Below, piece after piece: positions 54,413 through 64,000 of a stretch of 64,000 nt of DNA. A program made the translations under genes and the position numbers. The first letter of the stretch is position 1; every line of letters starts with the position of its first letter. Source of the stretch: Dactylis glomerata (taxonomy: Eukaryota; Streptophyta; Magnoliopsida; Poales; Poaceae); the NCBI GenBank assembly GCA_007115705.1, contig QXEO01000553.1, positions 10,872,910 through 10,936,909 on the forward strand, read 5' to 3'. The notes under the pieces were generated by a model. That model was not told the origin of the DNA, did not search any database, and saw nothing but the letters and a program-made list of their open reading frames with translations.

Positions 54413-57400
54413 CGTACTTGGCTCCGTATGAGAGGATGCAGGCGCGAAGCATATCTTCAAAGATTTGGTTGACTCTCTCTGTTTGGCCTCCAGTTTGCAG
54501 GTGATAGGTTGTGCTAAAGGAAAGCTTGGTCCCTAGGGCTTCATGAAGTTTTGCCCAAAAACGAGATGTGAATTGGGTACCTCGATCAGAGACGATAGTC
54601 TTGGATACTCCATGAAGACTCACAATTCTTGAGATATAGAGATCAGCGAGTTCCCTGCCATTATGGGTAGTCTTAACTAGGATAAAGTGCGCAACCTTGG
54701 TTAGACGGTCGACGATGACCCAGATGGAGTCATGTCCCCTATTTGACCTCGGAAGGCCGGTGATAAAGTCCATACCAACTTCTTCCCATTTCCACATGGG
54801 TACTTTCAATGGCTGCAGCTGACCCGCAGGTCTTTGATGCTCGGCCTTGACACGCAGGCAGACATCACACCGCACAATATAAAAGGCTATCTCTCGCTTC
54901 ATGCCATGCCACCAAAACTGCTCTTTCAAGTCTTGGTACATCGTGGTGCCTCCGGGGTGGATCGAATAAGGAGTATTGTGGGCCTCCTTTAAAATAAGTT
55001 GCTTCAACTCATCAACACTGGGGACGCATAGGCGTCCATTATACCACAGCACACCTTGTTGGTCAATCGAAAACCCCGGTACTTCTTCTCGTCCCATCCT
55101 ACGCTTGATCCCTTCAATACTCTCATGACCTTTCTGGGCTTCTTTAATTTGATCAAACAGAGTAGGTTGGACTTCAAGGTTGGCTAATAACCCATGGCTT
55201 ACAAGTTCAAGTCCAAACCTTTCAAACTCCTCGCATAGAGTAGGTTGGTTGGTCTTTAGTAGGGCATTTAGAGAGCTAGGCTCTCGACTGAGGGCATCGG
55301 CAACAACATTCGCCTTACCCGGGTGATAGTGAATGCCTAGGTCATAGTCTTTAATAAGCTCAATCCATCTTTGTTGCCTCATGTTCAACTCCTTCTGCGA
55401 GAAAATGTACTTCAAGCTCTTGTGGTCTGTGTAGATTTCACACCGGTTTCCCATAAGGTAGTGTCACCAAGTTTTTAGGGCATAAACCACGGCGGTGAGT
55501 TCTAGGTAATGGGTAGGGTAGTTTAACTCATGCGGTCGCAGTTGATGGGATAGGTAAGCAATGACCTTGCCATCTTGCATCAAGACACTTCCAAGTCCAA
55601 TCTTAGATGCGTCGCAATAGACGTCAAAGCTCTTGGTAATATCGGGCATGGTTAGAATAAGGGCTGACACAAGTCTCTTCTTAAGTTCTTGGAAACTTTG
55701 CTCGCACTTTTCAGTCCACTCGAACTTTTTATCCTTCTTGAGGAGTTGAGTCAACGGGCGGGCAATGCTGGAAAACCCTTCAACAAACTTCCGATAATAG
55801 CCAGCTAGTCCAAGGAAAGCTCGAACCTCAGTGGGGTTAGTTGGGGCTTTTCTCTCCATGATGGAAGTGATTTTAGAGGGGTCAACGGAAACTCCACCGG
55901 CTGATATAACGTGGCCTAGGAATCCAACTTCTTTCAGCCAAAACTCACATTTGCTAAACATAGCATAAAGTTGGTGCTCGCGCAGGGTTCCCAATACGAG
56001 CCGCAGATGTTCTGCGTGCTCTTCCTCCGTTTTTGGAATAGACCAAAATGTCGTCAATGAACACCACTACAAATTTGTCAAGGAACTTCATGAACACCTT
56101 GTTCATGAGGTTCATGAAGTATGCAGGGGCATTGGTCAGGCCAAAGGACATCATGGTGTATTCAAACAAACCATAGCAGGTGGTGAATGCGGTCTTGGGA
56201 ATATCAGACTCTCAGACTTTGAGCTGATGATATCCGGTACGGAGATCAATCTTAGAGAACACTTTGGCCCCATTCAGCTGATCAAATAGGTCTTCAATCT
56301 TTTGGAGCGGATACTTGTTTTTAATGGTCACCTCATTGAGTTTACGGTCGTCCACACACAATCGAATGGTACCGTCCCGCTTGTCCACAAAAAGAACAGG
56401 CGAACCCCAAGGTGACGCACTAGGACGAATAAGACCCTTGCTGAGCATATCAGCGAGTTGCCTCTTTAACTCTTCTAGTTCTTGGGGGTTCATGCGGTAG
56501 GCTCGTTGCGCAATAGGGGCTGTCCCGGGAACCAACTCAATAATGAACTCGATATCCCGGTCAGGGGGCATACCTGGCAACTCTTCAGGGAAAACATCCG
56601 GGTATTCACATACCACTAGAACTTGGCCGAGGGTCGGCCTAGATACGGACTTCTTGTGGTAGGCTTTGCGGGATGGCATTGTTGCAACATGCTCAATTCG
56701 AATACCGTCGCTGTTGGTCACGGCTATACACTTTCTGGTGCAATCTATGTGTCCCTGGTACTTGGACATCCAATCCATTCCAAGTACCACATCCAACCCC
56801 TTCGTGCCTAAGATAATCAAATTGGCTCGAAAAGATACCCCGTGAATATCTACCGGCACATCTACACAATTATCCTTGGTCTTCACGACAGAACCGGGAA
56901 TCTGAACTAGCATAGCTCTAGTCATCATGGTAGACTCTAATTTCCCCTTTTTCACAAAGTGCTCGGTAACAAAAGAATGTGATGCACCTGAATCAAACAG
57001 CACTTTTGCAGGGATGGAGTTGACAAGAAACTTACCAAGCACAACATCTAGGGCTTCGGCAGCTTCTTCCGCAGTGACATGGTTCAGACGGCCTCTTGCA
57101 CTATGGGCTTGGGTCTTCGGGTTTCTACCGGAGGGTCCATGGCCTTGACCCTGATTGGGTCGCGACGCGCTAAGGCTCGGGGCAGAAGGCTTCTTTAGAG
57201 GACACTCCTTAGAGAAGTGTCCAGGATGACCACAGGTGTAGCATCCACTGCCCTGACTGCGATTGGTGGGGTTGAAGGTGTTGCGGTTGTTTCCAGAGAA
57301 GTTTCCTCCTGATGGGCGATTGCTGGGGTACTGACGGCTGGGGTTGTTGGGCCTAGGAGCTTGAGAGGCGAACCTCTGGGGTGGTGGCGCTGCTCTGGAT

Positions 57401-58198
57401 GGGGGCATGCTGCGGGACCTGTGACCACTAGGTCCTCCTTGATTCATCATCCTCCTCTTGCGACTCTCACAGGCAGCTTTGTTCTTGTCTTCGACCATGA
57501 TGGCAGCATCTAATATGGCTTCCAAATCGGGATAGTGAACAGCCACAAGGCAAGTCTGCAGCTCCTCTTGTAACCCGTTGAGAAATCTCTCTCTTCTTCT
57601 CATCGGTATCAATATTGTTTGGGGCATACCTCCCCTAGGTGATGAACTTGTCGAGGTAGTCAGTAACACTCATACCTCCTTGCTTCAGATTGAGGAATTT
57701 ATCTCTCATGATCTTGATAAGTCCTGAGGGTACGTGGGCCTTGTGGAACTTGGTCTTGAAAGCATCCCAGGTCATAACTTGTCCCTCTGGCTGCATGGCG
57801 CGGACATTCTCCCACCATGCTCCAGCTGGTCCAGCTAGGAAGTGAGTTGCATACAGGACCTTCTCCTTCGCTCCCACTCCGGCATACTCAAGCTTATTCG
57901 TGATAGTCGGGAGCCAATCATCAGCATCCAGAAGCTCAGTGGACTTGGTAAAGGTGGGTGGGTTGGAGTTCTGGAAATCCCAGAGCTTGTTTTGTGGTTC
58001 ATCATTACCATTGCCACCATTGTTATTGTTGTTGTTGGTGGCTAGCTGGGCGAGGTGTTGGAGAGTGGCGAGATTGGCTTGGCGTTCAGCACATGCGGCT
58101 TCACGTTCTTCTAACATGAGTCGCAGCACCTGCGCCATGTCGGGCTCAGGTGGAGGGGGCGGATTGTTTCCAGCTTGGCCTCGCATTTCCGGAGCCAT
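54413..58198 (-). pseudogene. gag-pol: Truncated, decayed gag-pol of the minus-strand Tekay-like element
   Basis: Gag starts at ATG 58198 (MAPEMRGQAG). A frameshift lies near 57640. The zinc knuckle [14 protein letters not shown] is at about 57200-57245, the protease DSGAS at about 56983-56997, and the reverse transcriptase from about 56580, interrupted by TGA at about 56212 (probable CGA) and by a frameshift near 56060 just after [10 protein letters not shown]. RNase H follows, with a stop near 55464. Integrase carries its HHCC site (about 54850-54970) and SDRGTQF near 54580. It ends abruptly in the integrase core after SYGAKYE at about 54413, before the catalytic Glu region. Sequence identity to the first element's pol is high in RT and integrase, so the two belong to one lineage. 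Confidence 0.92.
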
Positions 58199-58497
58199 TC
58201 TGGAGAAAAGCGGTTGGGTGAGAAACCAAGACGAAAATAATTAAAAGTAATCGAGCGGTGCATAAATATTTTATAATGAATCATGAATGAGAGACATACA
58301 TAAGCTAAGCATCCATATCATATTAACATCCAAAAGCATCCAAGTTTAGCACATGCATACATACATACAAAAGTGGTGCCACATCAGTCTAGCACCCATC
58401 ACTCATAGCCTCATACATCATCACATCAATGGTTTCAGCAGAACCATGCAATACATACGCAAAAGGGGGTAAGTAGTCCTATTCTACAGTCGTCATC
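58199..58497 (-). other. Spacer between accessory frame and gag in the minus-strand element
   Basis: This is the internal leader of the rearranged element. It is A/T-rich, with repeats such as ACATACATACATA near 58355 and no coding frame. It corresponds to 3908-4174 of the first element. Confidence 0.6.
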
Positions 58498-58690
58498 CTA
58501 AGTGAGGTAGTAGTGCGCCGGACACCTACTAATCGATGGTAACATGGGGCTCAACCTCCTCGGGGTCCTCCTCGCTCGGAGTCTCGGGCGCGTAAAAGTC
58601 CATGATAGTGTTGCGGTCATCACCGCCATCCGTGGTGCCGGAGTTACTCTCTGAAGGAGGTACTGCCGGGGTGTGCTGGGGAGGTAGACT
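58498..58690 (-). pseudogene. C-terminal fragment of the pre-gag accessory frame
   Basis: On the minus strand a frame with NTIMDFYAPETPSEEDPEEV and ending VTID before TAG at about 58529 is acidic, like the tail of the accessory frame at 3257-3907 of the first element. Its N-terminal part is missing because of the junction at 58690. It supports the accessory frame as a regular component of this lineage. Confidence 0.5.
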
Positions 58691-59654
58691 TCAAAAGGGT
58701 AGGCACTCATACTAAGGTGGATAGATGGAAGGCTCTGATCGATTATCTGAACCCCGCATACTTGTGTATGACGGTCCGTGGTGGTATCCCAGCGGATTTA
58801 TCGGATGGTGTGGGTAAAGTGTACAACCTCTCCAGAGTGTAAAACTATTCGAATAGCCGAGTCCTCGGTCATGGACAGTTGTAAAGATCACTACATTGCC
58901 CAATGTCAAGTTTTAGTTTTATAAATGGTTTTCAAGAAAAACGGAGTTTGTGCCGAACGGAGTACTTGGAGGGTACGGCCGTGGCACGGGTGTGGATCAG
59001 AGTATTTGGAGGGTACTGCCGACGACTTGAGGTGGTCATGTCTAATTGACCACCGATCTTATCTTACAAAGGAGTTTCCCCCTTTCCTAGAGCTTTTCCT
59101 ATAAATGTTTTATAAAAATGTTCTTTAATAAGGATATAGAGATGTCGTATGACATGCTATATCGACAAGAGAAACTAGCTAGTATATAGTTACCTCCAAC
59201 CAAGCCAACCCTTGCTACAGCCACATAGCATGTACATGTTTCTCTCCTAGATGGTTTGCGAGTACAATTCCAAAATGTACTCACGGCTTTGTCCCTGGCT
59301 ATTAACTTGGCCAGACTATGGAGATGACTACGAGGAGGACGATGAAGAGTACGATGTCGCCGGTGCGAATTAGGATCGTTTCCCGGTCAGTCGCCTGTAG
59401 GGTAGAAGGCCTGACTTGGGTCACCTACGCTACATGTATCCCGCTGCTATATGCTAAGTATGTGTGTTAGTTGAACTTGCCCTGCGTGGCATTTGTATTC
59501 GGCCAAGCGGCCTATGTAAGACTTTAATACTCGCTATGTAATGGATGATGTAATCTGAAATGCCAACTCTATTATGTGGATTCACGACGATCTCCTGGGA
59601 TCGTGAATTATATGCATAACGGGAATCCCGGGTGGTAAGCCGGGGTCCCCACAA
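58691..59654 (+). repeat. 3' part of a Tekay-like LTR, plus strand
   Basis: It holds the ordered blocks of the other LTRs: AACCCCGCATACTTGTGTATG, GTGGGTAAAGTGTAC, CTATTCGAATAGCC, the block starting ATGGTTTGCGAG after TCTCTCCTAG, and the end GGGGTCCCCACA. It is closest to the solo LTR at 12731-21885, whose end is nearly the same. The left part is missing at the junction with the minus-strand element, so no target duplication can be found. Confidence 0.8.
59251..59373 (+). other. Third exon-like block of the putative LTR gene, intact copy
   Basis: After TTTCTCTCCTAG, an open frame of 40 codons begins MVCEYNSKMYSRLCPWLLTW, continues with an Asp/Glu-rich segment and ends VAGAN before TAG. The matching block of the solo LTR (21496-21618, ending DAGVN) is also open. 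In these two the frame starts in phase 0, whereas in the two other families it starts in phase 1; the LCPWLLTW peptide is the same. Confidence 0.5.
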
Positions 59655-60281
59655 TTTAAAAGCCTTATTAGAAAAACCATTTCAAACTTTCTATTATTCC
59701 TTGAAGGACTTATTTAAGAAAATAAGAATTCAAAATACTATTTTGTATCTAATCAAACCTTTGCAAGCTTGTTTGCAAAATAATTATTTACAAAATGTTT
59801 TATATAAAATAAAGTAAGAATTACTAACAATGTGTTTGAAAAGAAATTTCAAAATATTATAAAATATTTCCTCTTATTTCAAAAGATTATGTTGAAACCG
59901 TATTTCCAATTTCATTATGAAAGTAAAGCCCCATGGGTCATTTCATAAAGTTTTTATGAAAATAAAGTTTATCTTTGAAAAATGTATGTCTTACTGTTTT
60001 AAAACGTTATGTTGAATTTTAGAAAATTTTAGAAACTGGTTTGAATCAATTTGAAGCACACATGAAAAAGTTATGAATTAATCAAGAAAGTAGAAAAGAG
60101 AAAGAAGAAAAGAGAAAAAAAATATGAAAAAGGGCCAGGGGCACCGTTTCGGCCCAGAACCAGAAACAAGCCCGCGGCCCATCTATCATTCCCCGAACCG
60201 GTACCCTCTCTTCTCTCTCTCTCACTGATAGTGGGACCCACCTCTCATCATCCTCCTCCAGTCGAAATTTCCGCCGGTGAC
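59655..60281. other. Unassigned flank between two LTR elements
   Basis: 59655-60120 is strongly AT-rich; 60120-60281 is GC-rich with GGCCCAGAACC, TCTCTCTCTCTC and ATCATCCTCCTCC. This AT-to-GC change resembles the part of Tekay-like LTRs before the TATA box, so it may be LTR sequence into which the next element inserted. No coding frame is supported. Confidence 0.35.
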
Positions 60282-61189
60282 TGTCAATGGATTTCGTGTC
60301 GCAAGAACACGGTGTACCACACGACCAACCCAAAGATTCGAACGCAGGGGGCTGTATGCGCGAGATCTTGGATCGCAACGAAACACGGCGACGGAGGCCT
60401 CGAGACGTCGGAACGCACAATGCACTGCAGAGAAAGACACCGAGCCTTACCCAGGTTCAGGGCCCTCGTGGTGAGGTAAAACCCCTACTTCCTGCCTTCT
60501 TGTATTACGACGCGATACCTCGCAAGGAGTACAAGGTCTTGGTTACAGAGCTCTAACTGGCCGGAGGTAGAAGAACCAACTTAGCCTAGCTAGGAGCCTG
60601 GAGATGAAGATTGGATCCCCTCTAAGGGGTGGCCTCCCCTCCTGTTATAGTGCCGAGGTCCTCCTTCCCCTTATCATCTTGGGGAAGGGGTTGCCACAAA
60701 CGGCCAAGGAGAGGGGACAGCTATTGTCTTGAGTCTCTGGTAGACGTAGTCTTCGTAGGGCAGTGGCGCGGGTCCACAAGAGTGGGTGGAGGAATCTGAC
60801 GTCCTCCTCTGGCGCCCTGCACCGTACACCCTATTTTTCGGGGGGTGGCCAACAACCACTGTGCCGCTTTATGCAGGCACGGCGAAATCTGGTCTCCTCC
60901 TTGTCGGGGTAGCGTGGATGGTACGCAGTCTTCCGTCCTTATCTTCTTGCTCAGCACGGAAACATACTGAGCTGACGTGGATATGGTCCATCCCCTCACG
61001 AGAAACAGCTCGTCGGGAGGTCTTCTAGTCCTTAGCAGTTTTAGCCGTCGTTCTCCTCATGAGGCGCCTTCTCATGAGGGTCTTCTCCAAAGGGCTTCGG
61101 TCATTGTTTTACCCCTGGGCCGAAGCTGGGCTGTTGAAGGGGCCCAGGAGCAGGTGGACTGAGATACCCCGGTATCCAGAACACCGACA
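60282..61189 (-). repeat. 3' LTR of the Tat-like element
   Basis: On the minus strand it starts TGTCGGTGTTCTGG and ends TCCATTGACA. TATA is degraded here (CACTATAACAG near 60640) but intact in the other LTR. Confidence 0.88.
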
Positions 61190-61570
61190 GTAGACCCCGG
61201 GAGCCTGGCCCGCAAACGCACCCTCTCGAGGGAGCGAAGGGTCAGGGGCCCCCAGAAGCTGCTAGGCCCTCCAACGGCACGCGTCAATGCGCACGGTCAG
61301 AGGACCATGTGAAGATGCAGAGGCCGCGGACGCGTGGCGCGACCGCAGTTGCTGAGACGAAGCGGCGGGCGACGCAGCAGTCCCTGAGGCGTCAAACCGT
61401 CATGATGGCGCATCACTTCACTGCAGAGCGCTGTGCCGATGCTCCGATTCCCGCGCTGGGATTTGACGCTTCGACGCCGGTCGCGCCCTTTAAATGTAGC
61501 CTCCTCGACACCCTCGGCACTTCACCCACTTCTTCCAGTGCTACTTCTTCCTCTGGTACTTCCCCGAGCC
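61190..61570 (+). other. Upstream region of the antisense frame
   Basis: The purine tract of the element (minus strand) lies at 61190-61202. The rest is GC-rich, with TTTAAAT at 61489-61495 as a possible TATA-like box and a pyrimidine-rich leader (TTCACCCACTTCTTCCAG, 61515-61532) ahead of the ATG. Confidence 0.4.
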
Positions 61571-62374
61571 ATGGATCCCTCTGCCTCCTCCGCTGCCGCC
61601 GGATCCGCGAGCTCGGGGGCGAAACGCCACGGGCGCCCCCTGGGCAGCCGGAACAAGCCGAAGGTTCCTGCCCTGTGGACGCCCGGTGCCGGAGGTCCCC
61701 TGTGCATTGGAGCGCCGCCGCATGGCGCGGCGAACCGCGCCGCCCCAGGGACCTCCATTGCCCTGACCCTTCGGGGTCTCGCACCAAGAGGTGCTCTGAA
61801 CACACCGTCGCTGGTGGTGGTGGTGACGCTGGCTCCCTGCCCCGCAGGGAGCATCGATCGGGCGTTCCGGGAGGTGGAGGCCGCCCTGGGCCCCCTCCCC
61901 CCGGCCGCGGATGATCCGCGGCCATAGGAGGTGGCACCTCCCGCGACCGGAGTGGTTGCGACTCCCCGCCGCCTGGCGGCGGAGATGCTGGGACTCCTCA
62001 TCGCACCGAGGTCCCGTTTCTTGGAGCTCCTCGTTGTCATCGAGGCTTGGAGCTTCATCTCCCTCCGGCTGCCCGATGTAGTTCGGAGGGTAATCTACGC
62101 CCCTGGCTTCTCCACTGGAGAGGTCGTGCTGGTGGAGCAGAGGAGGCTAGAGCTCCTCTGGCCTGTTGACATCATCCTCGGAGCGGGCGGCAATGCCGTC
62201 CTCTCCGGGCGCTGGAGGGCATTCGCCCTCGGTCACCGCCTCCGCGTTGGTGACCACCTCTGCATCGGTGACCACCTCGCCTTCCGCTTCAAGCTACGGA
62301 TGCTGGAGGCCTCGGTGCAGATCTACGCCGCCACCGGCGTCCGCCGCACCTTCCCCCAGCCTGTGGCGGAGTAA
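61571..62374 (+). pseudogene. AT-hook and B3-like protein, antisense inside the Tat-like element, one in-frame stop
   Basis: One frame runs from ATG 61571 (MDPSASSAAAG) to TAA 62374, with a single TAG at 61925-61927 (likely from CAG); otherwise 266 codons are open. Residues about 18-31 contain KRHGRPLGSRNKPK, a classic AT-hook that binds the minor groove of AT-rich DNA. The last 100 residues read like a plant B3 domain: ISLRLPDVV, GEVVLVEQ, SGRWRAFALGHRLRVGDHL, LAFRFKL and VQIYAATG fit its strand pattern. TTTAAAT (61489) lies about 80 bases upstream and a T-rich tail follows near 62510. It is very GC-rich. It could regulate the element or nearby genes; that is inference. Confidence is high for the AT-hook, moderate for B3. 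Confidence 0.6.
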
Positions 62375-63564
62375 AGGGGCGGCCTTGCTGCGGAGGTCTT
62401 CTGGGGAGGAGAGCTAGTCTCCTCCCCCCTTTTGCGATGTAGCTCCCGCCGGAGGGGTATGCCCCGCCGTGCCTTTGTTCCTTCCCCCGCTGGGGGCTAT
62501 TTAATGAAATTTCCTTGTTAGTTGTCCTTTTCCTTCGCTCCTTGACGCTTCTCGTCGTCCTGATCATCCGCACGCTCGAGAGCCCTGGCGAGTTGTTCAC
62601 GCTTGCGGGAGGCCTCCCTGCGCCTCAGAGCTCATGATGGGGTCGGCGCCGGCGACAACGATGGACGATTCCTGAGACAAGTAGTTGAAAAAGAGTCAGA
62701 AAAATAAGAAAAAACCCCAAATCCCCGAAAACAAAAAACAAATCGATAAAGCAAACAAAAAAAGAAAGGCGAATAAGATGCCCCTATGACTGGCACAGGG
62801 ACCTTCGTCGTCGTGAGGGAGCGCGGCACTATCTGTGCCAGCAGCTAAGAGCAAATTGCCGCACGTGACGATTCACGGGGCCTTCCTCGTCATGAGGGAA
62901 GCTGGAATCTCACGAACGCGAGAGCGTCGACGCTTAAGAGAGCCCAGAGGCCGTCGACACCTCGTTGAGGGTTGCTCACGAGGTGAAGGGTCTGGCGCGG
63001 ACCTCCGGATCTGTGTCTCCGTCGCAAGATGATTGGAGCGGCCTTGGTCTTCGATAATCCTGTCGTGTTCGGCATTCCTCGAGCGAGGGGAATCTTGACT
63101 CTTGCGGATGCTAAGTGCATCGACGCGTCCGTGCGCCCTCGTGAGGGTTGCTCACGAGGCGCTGGTCCTTAGCGGGTTCCTTGGGCACACCTCAGACTTT
63201 TTTCAAAGATTTCTTATTTTCTGGTGTACTTCGCGAGGAACTAAGCACCACGGGCACGTGGGTAACAGGGCCATCGCCCTTGGTCAGAGCTCAGTCCCTT
63301 CGGGTTTTTCGGGCTTGCTGTTTTCCGGGCGAAGGCCCCAGCATATACACCGTGCCTAGCCCCCTTCCGCATGGAGTACAACAGAAAATAAATGGACTTC
63401 ATGCCATTTCAATATCATGTCGAAGCAGAGGCGCTATATGCGCTTTAACTTAATCTCAGTGCTGAAGAGCAGTTTAAGTCGATACAAAATGATGTGATAA
63501 CGGTATTATCTCCTCGTGAGGAACCTACGGATAGAACTTTCGCAGATGAGCTATGTTCCATGGG
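62375..63564 (-). other. Rest of the Tat-like interior, no coding capacity
   Basis: It has no retroviral motif. After the antisense stop there are C- and G-rich hairpin-like phrases (CCGCCGGAGGGGTATGCC). From 62780 on, short near-palindromes of the type CTCGTGAGG/CTCACGAGG recur (about 62812, 62886, 62975, 63141 and 63156). The primer-site-like sequence at 63565-63582 borders it. Confidence 0.5.
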
Positions 63565-63584
63565 TTTCCCACTGGCGTGCCAAA

Positions 63585-64000
63585 TGTCGATGGATTTTGT
63601 GTCGCAAGAACACGGGGTACCACACAACGGACCCAAAGATTCGAACGCAGGGGGTTGTACGTGTGAGATCTTGGATCGCAACGAAACACGGCGATGGAAG
63701 CCTCGAGACATCGGAACGCACAACGCACTGCAGAGAGAGACACCGAACCTTACCCAGGTTCAGGGCCCTCGTGGTGAGGTAAAATGCCTACTTCCTGCCT
63801 TCTTGTATTACAACGTGATACCTCGCGAGGAGTACAAGGTCTTGGTTACAGAGCTCTAACTGGCCAGAGGTAGAGGAACCAACTTAGCCTAGCTAGGAGC
63901 CCGGAGATGAAGATCGGATCCCCTCTATTGGGTGGCCTCCCCTCCTTTTATAGCGCCGAGGTCCTCCTTCCCCTTATCATCTTGGGGAAGGGGTTGCCAC
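63585..64000 (-). repeat. 5' LTR of the Tat-like element (partial)
   Basis: It matches 60282-60700 base for base with few differences. CTATAAAAG on the minus strand (63945-63953) is the TATA box. The window ends inside the LTR. Confidence 0.88.

Larger units (their letters stand above)
50452..58690 (-). mobile_element. Rearranged Tekay-like chromovirus, minus strand
   Basis: It contains an LTR part (50452-54412) and a gag-pol remnant (54413-58198) with an upstream accessory frame end (58498-58690). There is no 5' LTR, no primer site, no integrase C-terminus and no chromodomain. At about 54412 the integrase core passes directly into LTR sequence some 400 bases upstream of its TATA box, so roughly 2 kb spanning the pol end and the LTR start have been deleted. 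The right edge meets an oppositely oriented LTR at about 58690. The left border TGCGGTGACCC is taken as the LTR terminus by analogy with other LTRs and is uncertain. Confidence 0.8.
60282..64000 (-). mobile_element. Non-autonomous Tat-like LTR retrotransposon, right edge outside window
   Basis: A 908 bp left LTR (60282-61189) and the first 416 bases of the right LTR (63585-64000) match closely. Minus orientation: the right LTR is adjoined by a minus-strand primer-site-like TGGCACGCCAGTGGGAAA (63565-63582), the left LTR by minus-strand CCCGGGGTCTAC, and CTATAAAAG occurs on the minus strand. The 2.4 kb interior has no gag or pol, but has an antisense frame next to the 3' LTR. Tat-lineage elements such as maize Grande carry an antisense frame at that place, hence the suggested lineage. 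The left flank ends GTGAC; its duplicate would lie beyond the window. Confidence 0.85.

Noticed and set aside
60287..60556. Frame of 89 codons repeated at 63494-63859
   Set aside because: It is the terminal part of an LTR read in plus orientation, opposite to the element; the repetition is due to the LTR pair.
61413..62058. Minus-strand frames of 174 and 178 codons opposite the AT-hook/B3 frame
   Set aside because: They are mirror frames of the very GC-rich plus-strand gene; they have no motif, while the plus frame has an AT-hook and B3-like pattern.

Overview
This window is intergenic DNA of a large grass genome. The retrotransposon families, the nested-insertion layout and the GRF-type zinc-finger gene fit the Triticeae (wheat, barley, rye, Aegilops). 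Almost every base belongs to an LTR retrotransposon or an LTR fragment. The only host-gene remains are a GRF-type zinc-finger pseudogene broken by two retrotransposons and a possible first exon next to it. I see no intact ordinary host gene, no tRNA or rRNA gene and nothing prokaryotic. Family names below are clade-level readings of visible motifs, not database matches.

Layout. (1) 1-12302: a Ty3/gypsy chromovirus (Tekay/Del-like), plus strand, 5' LTR cut by the window edge, with a coiled-coil/acidic reading frame upstream of gag and a decayed gag-pol ending in a chromodomain. (2) 12303-22693: a locus with a diverged repeated unit, carrying a solo Tekay-like LTR (12731-21885, duplication TAAAA), itself hit by a small minus-strand LTR element (16115-19351, duplication CTTGG). 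(3) 22694-49601: the GRF-type gene. An Athila-like gag-protease-only element (22717-41229, duplication GACTC) sits in exon 1, and a related element in which an unrelated reading frame replaces gag (41672-48505, imperfect duplication AGTTG/AGCTG) sits in intron 2. The first of these contains a young minus-strand Tekay-like element with almost no internal region (28026-37883, duplication CATTA); the empty site survives in its sister element at 45427-45431. (4) 49602-50245: gene 3' flank and a possible second first exon. (5) 50246-58690: a small LTR fragment and a rearranged minus-strand Tekay-like element in which pol is fused directly to the middle of an LTR. (6) 58691-60281: the 3' part of another plus-strand Tekay-like LTR and unassigned flank. 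(7) 60282-64000: a minus-strand non-autonomous Tat-like element whose interior carries, antisense, a frame with an AT-hook and a B3-like domain.

The most unusual signal is inside the long Tekay-like LTRs. Downstream of the TATA box, several divergent LTR families share three short blocks with splice-site-like borders. The first ends at G|GTGAGCCTCCC, the second is acidic and lies between AG|AT and a GC-type donor AG|GCAAGC, and the third starts AG|ATGGTTTGCGAG and contains an LCPWLLTWPD-like peptide. In the youngest element all junctions are in the same codon phase. This looks like an intron-containing small gene encoded by the LTR itself, with a conserved palindrome-rich block in its second intron. 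These elements do not work together as a pathway. The coherent story is nested insertion and trans-dependence: at least four elements lack pol and would need enzymes from autonomous relatives.
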